Below, piece after piece: positions 1 through 11,056 of a stretch of 64,000 nt of DNA. The DNA comes from Chiua virens (lineage: Eukaryota > Basidiomycota > Agaricomycetes > Boletales > Boletaceae). The notes under the pieces were generated by a model. It searched no databases, was not told the origin of the DNA, and saw nothing but the letters and a program-made list of their open reading frames with translations. The translations under genes and the position numbers were made by a program. Numbering within the stretch: the stretch's first letter is position 1; every line of letters starts with the position of its first letter. Location: NCBI GenBank assembly GCA_019787685.1, contig JAHNUO010000041.1, forward strand, positions 109,794-173,793. Reading direction: 5' to 3'.

Positions 1-129
1 AACGGGCCGTATGTCGGGAACGAATGGTCGACGAAGAATGACGAGCGCTACAAAATGGATCGCAATGTTACTTGTCGCATTGTCCGAGGACAGAGGCCCT
101 GATTCAAACAATTTTGAAGTGTACATACT

Positions 130-830
130 GAGCGGAGCTTGTCGCGCTCATCATTCCGCTGACCTCGAAACCTTTTTTCTCTGTCGTTGCTCAAGCGCTC
201 ATAGCCAATAGTTCAAGGCACATACTGCTCAATATTCAAGAAATTGTCTCCAAGTTTCGCATGTTTGGGTTATACCTACCAGCTTTGCGTGCGTAATGTC
301 ACCTCTTTCGACACCGACAGCTTGAGTGGACACAACTTTGAAGTGCTCCATGGGAGGTCGGGGTAAGTACTCAAGCGAATACACACCGAGCGCGCTTTGG
401 CAAACTCTACATTTCAGGATCTAATCCGGACCGGATACGAGAACACCTTGCATTGAACCACGATCGTGCACAAGATGCACCCATGCTTGACCATCGTCGC
501 CAAGTTCGCGTGGATGGTCTCCCGATAATAATAACCCTAGACCCGCGCGTACTTGTCGATCCTTCAGTGACGTTGCTCTCGATGTCTTGTGGGAGGAATT
601 GGAGGAATCCGACTTCAAAGTCAACTTACCACCTTCCTTTCGACTTCAAGAAGAAAACTCTATTGACTCATCCTTCGTGGCGAATGGAAAATGCATGTTT
701 TCTTTTACAATTGCTTTCGGTCGGCACTTACCCAGATAGTACCGCGAGACGGGCTCGTAATGCTTTGCTTGTCCACGAAGCGCTGGCATCGGTGGAAATA
801 TCATTATTCAGCTCGGAGATCGAGCTACCG
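130..830 (+). pseudogene. Decayed F-box-like protein gene fragment
   Basis: The plus strand keeps protein-like stretches broken by stops and frame changes. The clearest lies at about 540-725 and includes the peptide CRSFSDVALDVLWEEL. That matches the usual end of a fungal F-box ('CR.F...AL..LW..L'), the motif that binds Skp1 in ubiquitin ligases. Reading upstream in the same frame meets three consecutive stop codons near 530, so no intact gene is possible. The related flank of the second duplication copy (5640-6120) shares the upstream part, but its F-box part has been replaced. The family assignment rests on this short motif only. Confidence 0.4.
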
Positions 831-1432
831 GTCTAGCAATCCAGTCCCGTGCTCCTACTCCAAACTCGGTGCCCATTGATGTTCAGCCAAAATGAGAGCC
901 CATACCCTTCTCACATATTTGAGATGGTAAATCGGACTACCGCATACGAGGATGCGCATTATCACCGCCAAGAAGCTGGTGCAGACCGCACGGTATATGA
1001 AACTGACATGATTCCAAGCTTTTGTCGCGGCGTCTTGATCCCAGTCTCGTGGAACCACTCGTGGTTCGGTACATGCTTCGGTTGATGCCGAACTCTCTCC
1101 GAGTCGTGGCCGCGGAGAACATGGCGTCTCTGCATGCCCATTTCGTGAGTCCCTGCATGGATGCCACTGGCTCGCGGGCCGAACGTGAAGTTTTACCAAC
1201 ATCTCCTTCTGGTCGCGAATGATCATATTACGCACAGGGTGATCTGAACCACGGGTCTAAATCAGGTCGTCATGATCGCGATTTCACTTGCTGTCGTTTG
1301 GTGGAGTATAACCCGCCTTGGTATTTGTTCACGCGCATATACTAACCGAAACAAACCCCCTTTAACTTCAAGAAATCGAGCATCGCATCGCATACCCTTC
1401 TACCATACTGCCTGAAATTACCACTTTGAACC

Positions 1433-3191
1433 TCAGTCATAATCCACCAGATCCTTCTGTTCCTTGTATGATGCTACCCAATTTTTTACACCACCTGTCA
1501 ACACGAACGCAGTTGACTCGGTATTTCCTTGTTGGTCCAAGTGATCTTGGTACCTAACATGCCAATGCATTTATCAACTTGAGAGCGCCCTCGATGCCAG
1601 AATATGAAAGTACCATTTAGCACATCGTGGCCCTCGACCATTGGAACTCCCACAATAGAAAATGACTTTCTTTGTGTCTTTGTGTTCTTCGTAGAATTTG
1701 GCTAGATCGTCATAGAAAGTCTGGGCAGGTCGCTGGATGCTTCCGCGGACATGACCTCCCTGTTCCATCTTGTTACCCTTTGTATTATACAAAAGTGATA
1801 AGACACCTACTGTATGGTCGTCGCGCCTTACGTCAACCACGACGAAGTCTTTCTTGCCAAGTTCGGGATTCCTGATGAGATCCGCGACCTCTCCGCACTC
1901 CAGACTGCTCGGAGAGGACACCGGAGCCGGATACGCGTCCCACCAGTTCTTGAGAGCGGATTTTGGTTCGGGGTCGGTGGGAGGAAATGAATTGCTCTTC
2001 GTAGCATATATTTTGTACGACTCTGCTGCAATGTTGGCCAATGTAAATCATTTATCAACTGTGCGCACTCACTGGCCCATTCGTTCAAATCTCCAATATC
2101 ACCTAAACTGAATGACTCTCCCGTTCCACAACATCCGACAGTCCCGTAAACATTAAGGTCAGCAGGACTCTCGGTGAACAAGATCTCTGCCAATAAATAT
2201 TGTCGATCACGGATAACATCGCAGCTTCCAACATGACCCACCTCTGAAGCCCGCTTCCTGCATCACTGCTTTATAGTCTTCAAGAAGGATGGCACCGGAA
2301 ATACAACCAATATACGCCGCCATATTAGACCGCAAGGAATCCGGGAATTGTTTCTTGGCTACAATCTGTCCATGTGAGGGTAGATGCATGAGAACGCCGT
2401 ATATAAACTGGTTCTGACTGGGACTACATACGTCATCGAGGCTAACACGACCTCCAGGCTTGAGAACGCGATGCATTTCCTGCATCACCTTGAGTTTCCC
2501 TTCGGGTGGCAATAGGTTGATGACACAGTTGGACAGGATGCAGTCTACCGAATCGCTTTCGATCGGCAGATCGTCGGTCAAGACCGCCTTGACGAATGAA
2601 ACATGAGGTGGATTCAGACCCTTGGCCACAGCATTTCGTCTAGCGCGGGCAATCATATCCTATAGCGACGTTGGTCTCTAAGATCAGCACATATTCCAGC
2701 GACCGCGATTCGAACACACCTCTGAGTTATCTAATCCGATGACCTGTCCAGTCGGACCAACTTTGGCAGCGGCAAGAAAGACGTCTATGCCTCCACCGGA
2801 ACCTAGATCAATTACCGTCTCACCCTATTTACGATAACGAACATGCACAGTAAGTGACAATGGATTGTGAATGTACCAATGACAACTCGAAGACGTTCCC
2901 TTACCTCCTTTATCGACGCGGTCGCAACAGGATTTCCACAGCTCAATCCCATGTGTGATTCGGATGGGACTGTCTGGAGCTCTTCGGCGCTATATCCAAA
3001 CGCATTTGCCACGCGATCGGCATCTGGGAGTAGTCAGGCATCAATGTAAATTCTCGGGCGTTTAGCGGGGTGATCAACGTACACGTTTGATCTGCACTTT
3101 CTCGGGCGATCTTGCTGTATGCATCGTTGACGACATTGATAATGTTCGTACCGTCGCTTGGGAACGTTTGTTTACAACAGGAAGAACTCAT
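1433..3191 (-). CDS. Arsenite methyltransferase fused to Cdc25/Acr2-like arsenate reductase
   Basis: This gene encodes about 440 residues in at least eight exons. Exon 1 starts at the ATG at 3191 (MSSSCC) and ends at 3083; other introns include 3082-3024 and 2241-2187. The N-terminal two thirds is an AS3MT/ArsM-type methyltransferase: the SAM-binding motif [11 protein letters not shown], the cysteine motifs GLSCGNP, SNCVINL and GCISGAI, the motif RVLKPGG, and a Cys-Cys-Gly near its end. These enzymes methylate arsenite with S-adenosylmethionine. A 47-nt intron (donor GTGAGT near 2073) joins it in frame to a rhodanese domain with VVDVRRDDH and the CX5R loop CGSSNGR followed by GPR, as in Acr2 arsenate reductases and Cdc25. 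The last exon (about 1553-1433) supplies the usual VLTGGVKNW end. No ATG exists between the two domains, which argues against two genes. One enzyme could therefore reduce arsenate and methylate the arsenite formed; that activity is inferred. Confidence 0.85.
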
Positions 3192-5570
3192 AGTGAAGGA
3201 TACAAAGTTGACAATGCCGATCGTCACTCAAAGGCACTTGTTATATGTCGCAACATGAGTACTACATATGTTGAGAAGTACTTGATATTGGGCTTTGTAA
3301 CGCATCTGACTAAACCTACGGCATGTTTCTCACAATCACCAATCATTAATCAGGCTCATGGGAAGTCAAGCTTAAAGTTTTGGGCCCTGGCAGGCACAAT
3401 GAGTCGTCCAAAAATATGTCGACATACACGTATCATTGTATAGTAGGAAATTCAGACGTTTTTGACTTGGGATGCGGCGCCGGTTGACTCAGCTATCTAT
3501 CGGTCACAAGTAGCATGACGCCATTAAATAAGCTCTTGAGACAGAAAAGACGTGCTCGTCCTGATGAGGAGACGCGGCAGGAACATGTACACCACCAGAA
3601 TAGCACTGCTTTGACTTGTATCTTTCCTGACCGTTGACAATCTATCTTCAGTGGGGACAGTACGAGATATTGGCACCTCTAACGGCGAGTGCCGCTACAA
3701 CTGTTCATTAGCACGAGTAAAGACCCGAAGGCAATGATCACTCACCTAGTAAGTATATGAAACTCAAATGACACTAGAATTCACAGATGATCTTTTTGGT
3801 CTGAAGATCGTTCTTCATTGCGAGTCGGCGACCTTAGCATGAAGCACATCAAGGTACTGTACAATCAACCCACCATCAGAGGTGATTCAACTAGAACTCG
3901 AGTTCACCGTTTGTACGTCGACGCCGTACACACTTATCGCACATGAAACGGTGGGAAAGTGGATGCGGGGAAAACAACGAGCGGCTCTTCCTTGACAAGC
4001 GTCGAAACTGGTAAACGTTAGACAAGAACGAGAACACCAACACCAACATCAACATACTGACTTAGAGTGCCCGAAAGCACCGCCTCAACATTTTGAGGGT
4101 ATCTGTTTGGCGGGATCGATGGTCAGTAGTATCCGGTATTACGATGGTCCTTCCAAAATCCGTCTTGACGTCCTCCAGGGAGTGCCCAGTTCCAGACTGG
4201 GCATTTCGGTGCGTCGAGACTTTGTTACCGTTTCCCTTTCGCGAGTATAAGGTAACCTCCATGGGTATCGTGGGTATGGGTATCGTAGAGGTCGCGGGCA
4301 TCATATCAGCGCCAAGTTAATCAATAATTGTGCGAGGAAACGGTAAGATGTCTCGAATAATCTCGAGGTTCCTGACCGTCGAATTGCGGCTAAAAAATGT
4401 TGCTCAGACGGCGGAAGACACCGAGAGAATTTGAGTAGTCACCATACATATTTTGCCAGTAATGATTAAACCACCCGATGAAGTTGGGGCTGCGAGTGCA
4501 TCTTGAACAACTTGACGCATGCTGACCTCGTGAGATGACAAGACCCAACTAATGGCCCTCGATTCCTGCACATAGACACCACGTTAGCCATATGTACGAC
4601 TGTAGCTCGGAGGGCAAAGCGAAAGGGTGTGCCACCTCTGCCGTCTTGGCGCTTGTTGTCAGCTGAATGACCCTTGCTTCCCGTGTCGCATCCTTTGTAG
4701 CCTAGCCGACGAAACCAATGCTGGCAGGGCCACCTTCTTGATCACGGTGGCTCCGCCTGCAGGCCAGTCAGCTACGAGGGTGGGCTACGTACGGGTAGCC
4801 ATGGTCCTTGTCGCCGACCGACTGCTAAAACTTGGCATGGACGGGCTTTCGAGCGATCGTTGTAGCTCTTGTCATCGTAAATCGCATCTTGTCAACCCTG
4901 GTGGCGAGTTCCTGGTTCTCTTCTTGTACGAGTCCGTCTCTGCGCGGGCGAGGTCTCCGTATTGGCTGTGATCTTCTGAGAGCCGTACGCTATCGCAAGA
5001 ATGGCTGACTTGTCTCGTAGGTGCTTGGATGTTCCAGCTGCGGGTGCCACTGACGATCCTCTGAGGATGACGAAGACGAAGACCGACGGCGTCACGGCAA
5101 CATGAATGACAAGTGCAACAATAACCAACCAGCGTGACCAAACAAAATCGGTGGACGGTTGCACCACGGCAATGGTAAACGTCGTTGCTCGTGTGTCGAG
5201 TCGCCGGACGGCGTCGAAAGACCGGGGATCGATGGGAGCCAGAGCAGACCAATAATGTGATGAATGTGAACGCGAAGACACGCGGAGCGACTGGTGACGG
5301 GACAAGATAGCAGGGACTCGGAGAAAGGAGAGCGCAGAGAAAAAGTGGACATGGAAGGAGAAAGAAAGGAACTGGGGATCATCTTGAGATTGCGGTCGCC
5401 GTCCTTATAAGCGTTGGTGATTGAAGTTCGGGCTGCACGTCAGGCTAGTCAGTCGCCTGATTGGCAAATGAATCTGAAATTGAGCGTCATACACCCAATC
5501 TTTGACCCCGTCTGATCCAGTAACCCAACAACATCCAACACTCCTTCGACGCAGCGTCTTCCAAATGGGC
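3192..5570. other. Spacer between the two arsenic-gene copies
   Basis: No intact gene is recognised here. On the minus strand, 5382-4890 can be read as short open frames with one hydrophobic stretch (around WLVIVALVIHVAVTPSVFVF), followed by a charged, coiled-coil-like tail in another frame (VQEENQELATRVDKM). Another protein-like minus-strand frame lies at 4304-4062. These may be remains of a small membrane protein gene, but I cannot join them into one model or name a family. A short AACACC-type tandem run lies near 4030-4050. Confidence 0.3.
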
Positions 5571-5884
5571 CGATACTATGTCAAGATGAATGGGACGAAG
5601 AATGAGAATGACGAGCGGAGTTTACTGTACTAAATATATTGCACTCATTCATTCCGCTGACCTCGAAACCTTTTTTCTCTGCCGTTGCTCGTAGCCAAGA
5701 GTTCAAGACACATTCTCCTCAACATTCAAGAAATTGTCTCAAAGTTTCGCATGTTTGGTTATAGCTACCAACGTTACGTGCGTAATGTCACCTATTTCGA
5801 TACCGACAGCCTGAGTGCCGCACGGGAGGCCGGGGTAAGTACTCAAGCGAGCACACACCGAACGCGGTTTGGCAAATTCTACAT

Positions 5885-6030
5885 TTCAGGATCCAATTCG
5901 GATCAGATATGAGAACATCCTGCATCAGACCACGATTGTGCGCAAGATGCAAACTCTCTTGAATACAAATGGCGTCGGGAATGCAACCAACATGCGCAGC
6001 CATGCGAGACTCTAAGGAATCCGACTTCAA
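5885..6030 (-). pseudogene. Arsenite methyltransferase fossil fragment
   Basis: The minus strand reads SRMAAHVGCIPDAICIQE and then LMQDVLISDPN. This aligns with the intact gene's [18 protein letters not shown] and the start of its next exon (EILFTESP). About 120 bases match clearly at the nucleotide level, ending at a shared ggaatccg. The fragment sits inside F-box-derived flank and replaces the corresponding part of copy 1. It is too short and diverged to be functional. Confidence 0.65.
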
Positions 6031-6483
6031 GAAAAAAACTCTGTTGACTCGTTCCTAGCGGGTAGAAATGGCACGTTTTTTTTGCAAGCTCAATAATCGC
6101 TTTCGGTCGGTACTTACCTAGATAGTACTGCGAGACAGGCTCGCAATGCTTTGCTTGTCCACGAAGGACTGGGTGGAAATACCATTATTCAGCACATCCG
6201 AATCACGGATCTAAATCTCGTGATGATCGCGATTCGACTTGCTGCCGTCTGGTGGAGTATAACCGCCTCGGTATTTGTTCGCGCACGCATACCAACTGAA
6301 ACAAATCTGCCCCCTTGAGCTTGAAGAAATCGAGCATCATATAGCATAGCCTTCTACCCTACTGGCTGAAAATCTCCCCTTTGAATCTTAGTCAAAATCC
6401 ACCAGATCCTTCTGTTCCTTGCATGATGCTACCCAATTTTTCGCACCACCTGTCAACACGAACGCAGTCAACTAGGTATTTCC

Positions 6484-7730
6484 TCAGTTCTTGAGAGCGG
6501 ATTTTGGTTTAGGGTTGGTGGGAGGAGATGAATTGCTCTTCGTAGCATATATTTTGTATGATTCTGCTGCAATGTTGGCCAATATAAACCATTTATCAAC
6601 TGTGCGCACTCACTGGCCCATTCGTTCAAATCTCCGATATCACCTAAACTGAATGACTCTCCCGTTCCACAACATCCGACAGTCCCGTAGACATTAAGGT
6701 CAGCAGGACTCTCAGTGAACAAGATCTCTGCCAATAAATATTGTCGATCACGGATAACATCGCAACTTCCAACATGACCCACCTCTGAAGCCCGCTTCCT
6801 GCATCACTGCTTTATAGTCTTCAAGAAGGATGGCACCGGAAATACAACCAATATACGCCGCCATATTAGACCGCAAGGAATCCGGGAATTGTTTCTTGGC
6901 TACAATCTGTCCATGTGAGGGTAGATGCATGAGAACGCCGTATATAAACTGGTTCTGACTGGGACTACATACGTCATCGAGGCTAACACGACCTCCAGGC
7001 TTGAGAACGCGATGCATTTCCTGCATCACCTTGAGTTTCCCTTCGGGTGGCAATAGGTTGATGACACAGTTGGACAGGATGCAGTCTACCGAATCGCTTT
7101 CGATCGGCAGATCGTCGGTCAAGACCGCCTTGACGAATGAAACATGAGGTGGATTCAGACCCTTGGCCACAGCATTTCGTCTAGCGCGGGCAATCATATC
7201 CTATAGCGACGTTGGTCTCTAAGATCAGTACATATTCCAGCGGCCGCGATTCGAACACACCTCTGAGTTATCTAATCCGATGACCTGTCCAGTCGGACCA
7301 ACTTTGGCAGCGGCAAGAAAGACGTCTATGCCTCCACCGGAACCTAGATCAATTACCGTCTCACCCTATTTACAATAACGAACATGCACAGTAAGTGACA
7401 ATGGATTTTGAATGTACCAATGATAACTCGAAGACATTCCCTTACCTCCTTTATCGACGCGGTCGCAACAGGATTTCCACAGCTCAATCCCATGTGTGAT
7501 TCGGATGGGACTGTCTGGAGCTCTTCGGCGCTATATCCAAACGCATTTGCCACACGGTCGGCATCTAGGAGTAGTGATGTTAATGTAAATTCTCGGGCAT
7601 TTAGCAGGGTGACCAACGTACACGTTTGATCTGCACTTTCTCGGGCGATCTTGCTGTATGCATCGTTGACGACATTGACAATGTTCGTGCCGTCACTTGG
7701 GGACGTTTGTTTACAACAGGAAGAACTCAT
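6484..7730 (-). CDS. Arsenite methyltransferase paralogue lacking the reductase domain
   Basis: This is the second copy of the gene at 1433-3191, with the same start (MSSSCC, ATG at 7730), intron positions and methyltransferase motifs ([25 protein letters not shown]). The large central exon (about 7198-6783) encodes the same amino acids as copy 1. After the linker exon the frame meets TGA at 6486-6484, exactly where sequence corresponding to most of the rhodanese domain is missing (about 415 bp relative to copy 1). Bases for the last few rhodanese residues remain downstream, out of use. The product would be about 315 residues, a normal length for a fungal or bacterial-type arsenite methyltransferase, and is probably active as such. 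It cannot reduce arsenate by itself. Confidence 0.8.
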
Positions 7731-7942
7731 GGTGAAGGATATAAAGTTGACAATGCCGATCGTCACTCGAAGGCGCTTGTTATATGTCGCAACATAAGTA
7801 CATATGTTGAGAAGTACTTGAATGGTTATATATTGGGCTTTGTAACGCGTCTGACTAAACTTGTGGCAGACTCTCAAGATATTTCTCGCAATTAATCAGT
7901 CTCCAGGCACAATGAGTCGTCCAAAAATATGTCGACACACAC

Positions 7943-9228
7943 CAAGAGCCTCGCGTGCGTTCGGCGACTTTCGAACATCCACTCCCGTTATGTCCCTGGG
8001 CTTGCAGGTTTCTGGGGTCCGCGATTTTGGCCTTTTCGGGTAATCACAAAGTTATTGCAACGAGTTTGTATCTCGTGCTCACAGAACGCATTTCTGTCGC
8101 TTCTTCTCTTCTTAAAGGGGCCAAAAATCATGGACAATGAATCATTCTATGTATTTACTTTTCAGTAAAATGTACTTCTTATCCTGCAACGTTGACTTTG
8201 TGAACGCCTCTGAATCCTATTTCCAAATTAAGCCATATCATGTAACCGATCGTTTGATTCCTCAGAGTCAGACGCGTCGACCGCATCAACTTGGTACGCA
8301 TTTCTCCTTCAAACACCTTCTGCAGTTGGTGACTTTCAGGTTGTGCATCTTGTCTCTTATGGCACTCGTTTTCCCAGCTTCGCTTGGCTTCCTTCACCCC
8401 ATCGTTGACTCGGAAGTGGGCTCATCCTCAGCCTCCCACGCTCGTATGAGTCATATCGCCTTCGCCATCACTTGTTCCGTCCTTGGATACTTCAGGGTGC
8501 TTCTGGGTCGTTTTGAGATGGTATGGATGCTGGTTGTATGTTTGCATTCATATTTTACTTGCTCTGCCCGCGCTGACCTGCTGCTTTTTAGTAGCTAGCT
8601 GATCCCGTACCGACTCGTTTCGAGTCGTTGCTTGCCCTGCTCGCTACGTTGTCATTTCGCCATCGTCCTTGTCGTATGCGATGCATTTTGCATCCCACCA
8701 TCACTGCACTTTGCGCTCGATACCATCTTCTGATTCCAAGTTATTTCCCTTGCCAGTATCCTCAGAAACCTCATCCGGTGTCGGATCTGGGTCTTTGGCT
8801 CAACTCTGCGTGCGTTTTGGCGCTGTCTTTATTTATAATGCGTCCTGGACTCCTGGACATTCCGTTGACTTATGATAGGTGCGTTTTTCTCGCTGCTTGT
8901 GCGCTGATACCTCCACTTTGTTTTGCCTTTCAAGCACCTCAGGATCAGCTCTTCTTCGACAGACCCGGGATTGCCGTCGCCGGCAACGCGCATGACGAAA
9001 GATTAGTTGTCGGCTTCCTTTGCAGGTCTTTTGAGATGTCATTTCAAGTTTGCTATTTCATATGCTATACTCCCATCTACTGTCGTTTTTTCATGCCTAG
9101 TCGCTCTTTTTGCCCCCGCTGTGTATGTTGTATAGCACCGCGGCTTGACCTGCGGTTACGGGGTCCCGTCACACCGTTTGCGATCGAACCCAGGTACATA
9201 TATTGCGTGACAATAAGACTAAAGCTGT
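7943..9228. mobile_element. Putative 1.29 kb insertion in the duplicated flank
   Basis: Copy 1 reads continuously through gtcgacatacacgtatcatt near 3418-3438. In copy 2 the left half (gtcgacacacac) is at about 7930 and the right half (gtggacatacacacgtatc) is at about 9226. The sequence between is absent from copy 1. The repeated GACAYACAC at both edges could be a target-site duplication. Inside, the minus strand has short acidic protein-like pieces (for example PTPDEVSEDTGKGNN) broken by stops, and no transposase was recognised. The plus-strand open frame at 8628-9416 is probably chance. A non-autonomous or decayed element is the best guess. Confidence 0.4.
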
Positions 9229-9755
9229 CGTGGACATACACACGTATCATTGCATACATACTAGTAGGTGTTAATGCCCATGATTTGACCCGAAGGTCAT
9301 ACCAACTTCCATCTCGCGAAATCCTGAATAAAATCGCGAACACGCCCGAGATCACCCTCAGTTGTCCACTGGAAGACTCGTTACCAGCACTAACCACAAA
9401 GTTCCTGTCCAACTGACAGATCGTCCCGCTTCGTGCGAACTGTGTTGATCACAAGCTGAAACGCCGCCGCCACTTGCTCTTATACATAAATAACACTGAC
9501 ATCGTGCAGGGGTTAGCGAGCGAGTATTTGTCAGGAAGGGAGTCCCGCAGACCGCGTCGTGCGCAGGTGCCGCACCAACGTTCCACATGGTTGAATAATC
9601 GAACTTTGAACTCTGCCAATTTATTGTCTGCCGATATCTCCGTTCTAACGGCAAGGTATCAGTCACTGTTATCGCCGCCTCATGAATCATACTCTCCCAT
9701 ACTTAGAGATTTAACTCTCCGATCTGTTCTTGATACAACGACACACGTACGGAAT

Positions 9756-10542
9756 ATGACACTCTCAATCAGAGTTGCGCAAGTAATTTTGCATAGTCCG
9801 TTACCGCACCTCTCTGGTCGAATAACCTTTGCTGCAGGTACACGATAGCAACGAGATGCGACAGCGCTCACTGGACATTTTCCCTGACGAGACAAAACCT
9901 ATCCATCACTGTAAAGTTTGATTCACTCCGTTCAAACCACAAAGATGTCAGCTCAACTTCTGGACCCCGATCAGTCATACGCATCCTCTCGGCCCATCCT
10001 GGACTATCGCACGTCGCGGCTAACGATAATCGCGAGATCATTGGGATATGTCTCGTTAGATTGTAAGTTCACCATCATGGAGCAGGGAAGGCCAAGATCA
10101 TCATAACATATTCGTGCCCTAGAAAAGAGGACGTCAAGGACGCAAGACATGCACACGTGAGCTCCCTGTTCGTGCTTCCCGAATACCAAAGACAGGGCGT
10201 GGCACGCCGGCTACTCACGACGTCTTGTATGTCGAAGCATTCCATAACATCTCGGTTTCTAATTGAGCATGTTCCTTACAAGTGACGTCTGCAAGGATGA
10301 TTTTTAATGTATCTGAAATCACATTACACGTCAGGAAGCCGAACGAACCTGCAATTAGACTGTACACATCGCTCAAGTTCTACACGGTGAAATTGAAACC
10401 TGCATACTGTGAGTCAGTTTCAAGTTGTCCGACACATTTGCGGATATTGATCGTGACGGACCGCAAAGATGATGATGGGGAGGACGCCTTCGCAATGAAT
10501 CTTGTGCTCACGGACGACGTGAGCATTCATCCATCAGGATGA
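9756..10542 (+). CDS. Naa10/ARD1-like N-terminal acetyltransferase, copy 1
   Basis: This GNAT-fold gene is most like Naa10 (ARD1), the catalytic subunit of the co-translational N-terminal acetyltransferase NatA. Exon 1 is MTLSIRVAQ, the family start. Later exons give HPGLSHVAANDNREIIGI, then SSLFVLPEYQRQGVARRLL with the acetyl-CoA motif QxxGxA (QRQGVA), then EITLHVRKPNEPAIRLY, and finally YYDDDGEDAFAMNLVL across an intron of about 56 nt (donor GTGAGT at about 10410). Frames close at each intron from about 9990 to the stop at 10540-10542. The exon pattern between about 9900 and 9960 is unclear; the simplest join needs a 34-nt intron, so an error or damage there is possible. It is more diverged than a housekeeping Naa10 usually is, so it may be a specialised paralogue. 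Confidence 0.65.
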
Positions 10543-11056
10543 AGCAACCATTAGTTTAGCCATCGTTTCAGAATATGTCGGACTGACACCATCTTTGGGT
10601 ATCACGCGCACATCGGTCAGACCTTCAGATATGTTGTCGTATCCAGCACAAGTGTGATATCCCGAGTTGCAATCGCCCTTGAGGTTGTACGGACTGCGGC
10701 CCTGCTACTAAGACTTGCTCATGAACTTCGCAATAGAATACGTGGTCGATGCGATCATGGTGCTATCTGAGACGTGAATTTCAAACTGGCTCGCAAGAGA
10801 GTAACATACTTTCTCATGGTATGTATGGGACACCAGTTGACAGAGACACGGAGACAATGTCCAAGACATCGTGAATTATGATTCCAATACTATGACGATC
10901 AGACGATGTCATTGGTCGGTTTGTTGATTCGCTGCTTCTAAGTTGAACACGCGATACACCACGATTCAGACACCTCATCCAATTCTTATGCTACCAGCTG
11001 TGGGCACATTGCATCAACCATTTTATAGTACACGTATACTTCACGTCAAGACAGAA
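10543..11056. other. Intergenic spacer, nothing recognised
   Basis: This lies between the stop of the Naa10-like gene and the 3' end of the oxidase gene, which converge. No conserved coding stretch, RNA gene or repeat was seen. Confidence 0.5.

Larger units (their letters stand above)
1..3445. repeat. Segmental duplication, copy 1 (arsenic locus)
   Basis: This block matches 5578-7942 over its whole length, with interruptions. Shared anchors are the start (atgtc...gaatg.. near 11 and 5578), the tract at 151-183 and 5661-5680, the entire methyltransferase gene, and the end around 3402-3440 (gcacaatgagtcgtcc...). Copy 1 has about 410 bp near 810-1225 that copy 2 lacks, and it also keeps the reductase-domain DNA. 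The central methyltransferase exon is almost unchanged at the base level between copies, while the flanks differ clearly. Confidence 0.85.
5578..7942. repeat. Segmental duplication, copy 2 (arsenic locus)
   Basis: This is the partner of 1-3445, in the same orientation. It is shorter because of the reductase-domain deletion at about 6480 and the missing stretch corresponding to 810-1225 of copy 1. Homology to the far end of copy 1 appears to resume near 9228 after foreign sequence, as if about 1.29 kb had been inserted. Confidence 0.8.

Noticed and set aside
855..1235. Minus-strand 126-codon open frame at the left end
   Set aside because: It has no family resemblance and lies in sequence absent from the second duplication copy; the plus strand there looks at least as protein-like (near 1020-1150), so neither is called.
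1574..2041. Rhodanese domain as a separate gene starting near 2041
   Set aside because: The only candidate start there is TTG, and normal splice sites join the domain in frame to the methyltransferase.
3555..3595. CTGATGAG resembling a hammerhead ribozyme core
   Set aside because: The matching GAAA strand and stem II/III pairing are absent, so the fold cannot form.
9170..9230. Minus-strand GGTTCGATC resembling a tRNA B box
   Set aside because: No A box or cloverleaf could be formed around it.
8628..9416. Plus-strand open frame of 262 codons
   Set aside because: It has odd composition rich in Cys, Arg, Pro and Leu with no domain or splice signals, and lies in the putative insertion; likely chance in pyrimidine-rich DNA.
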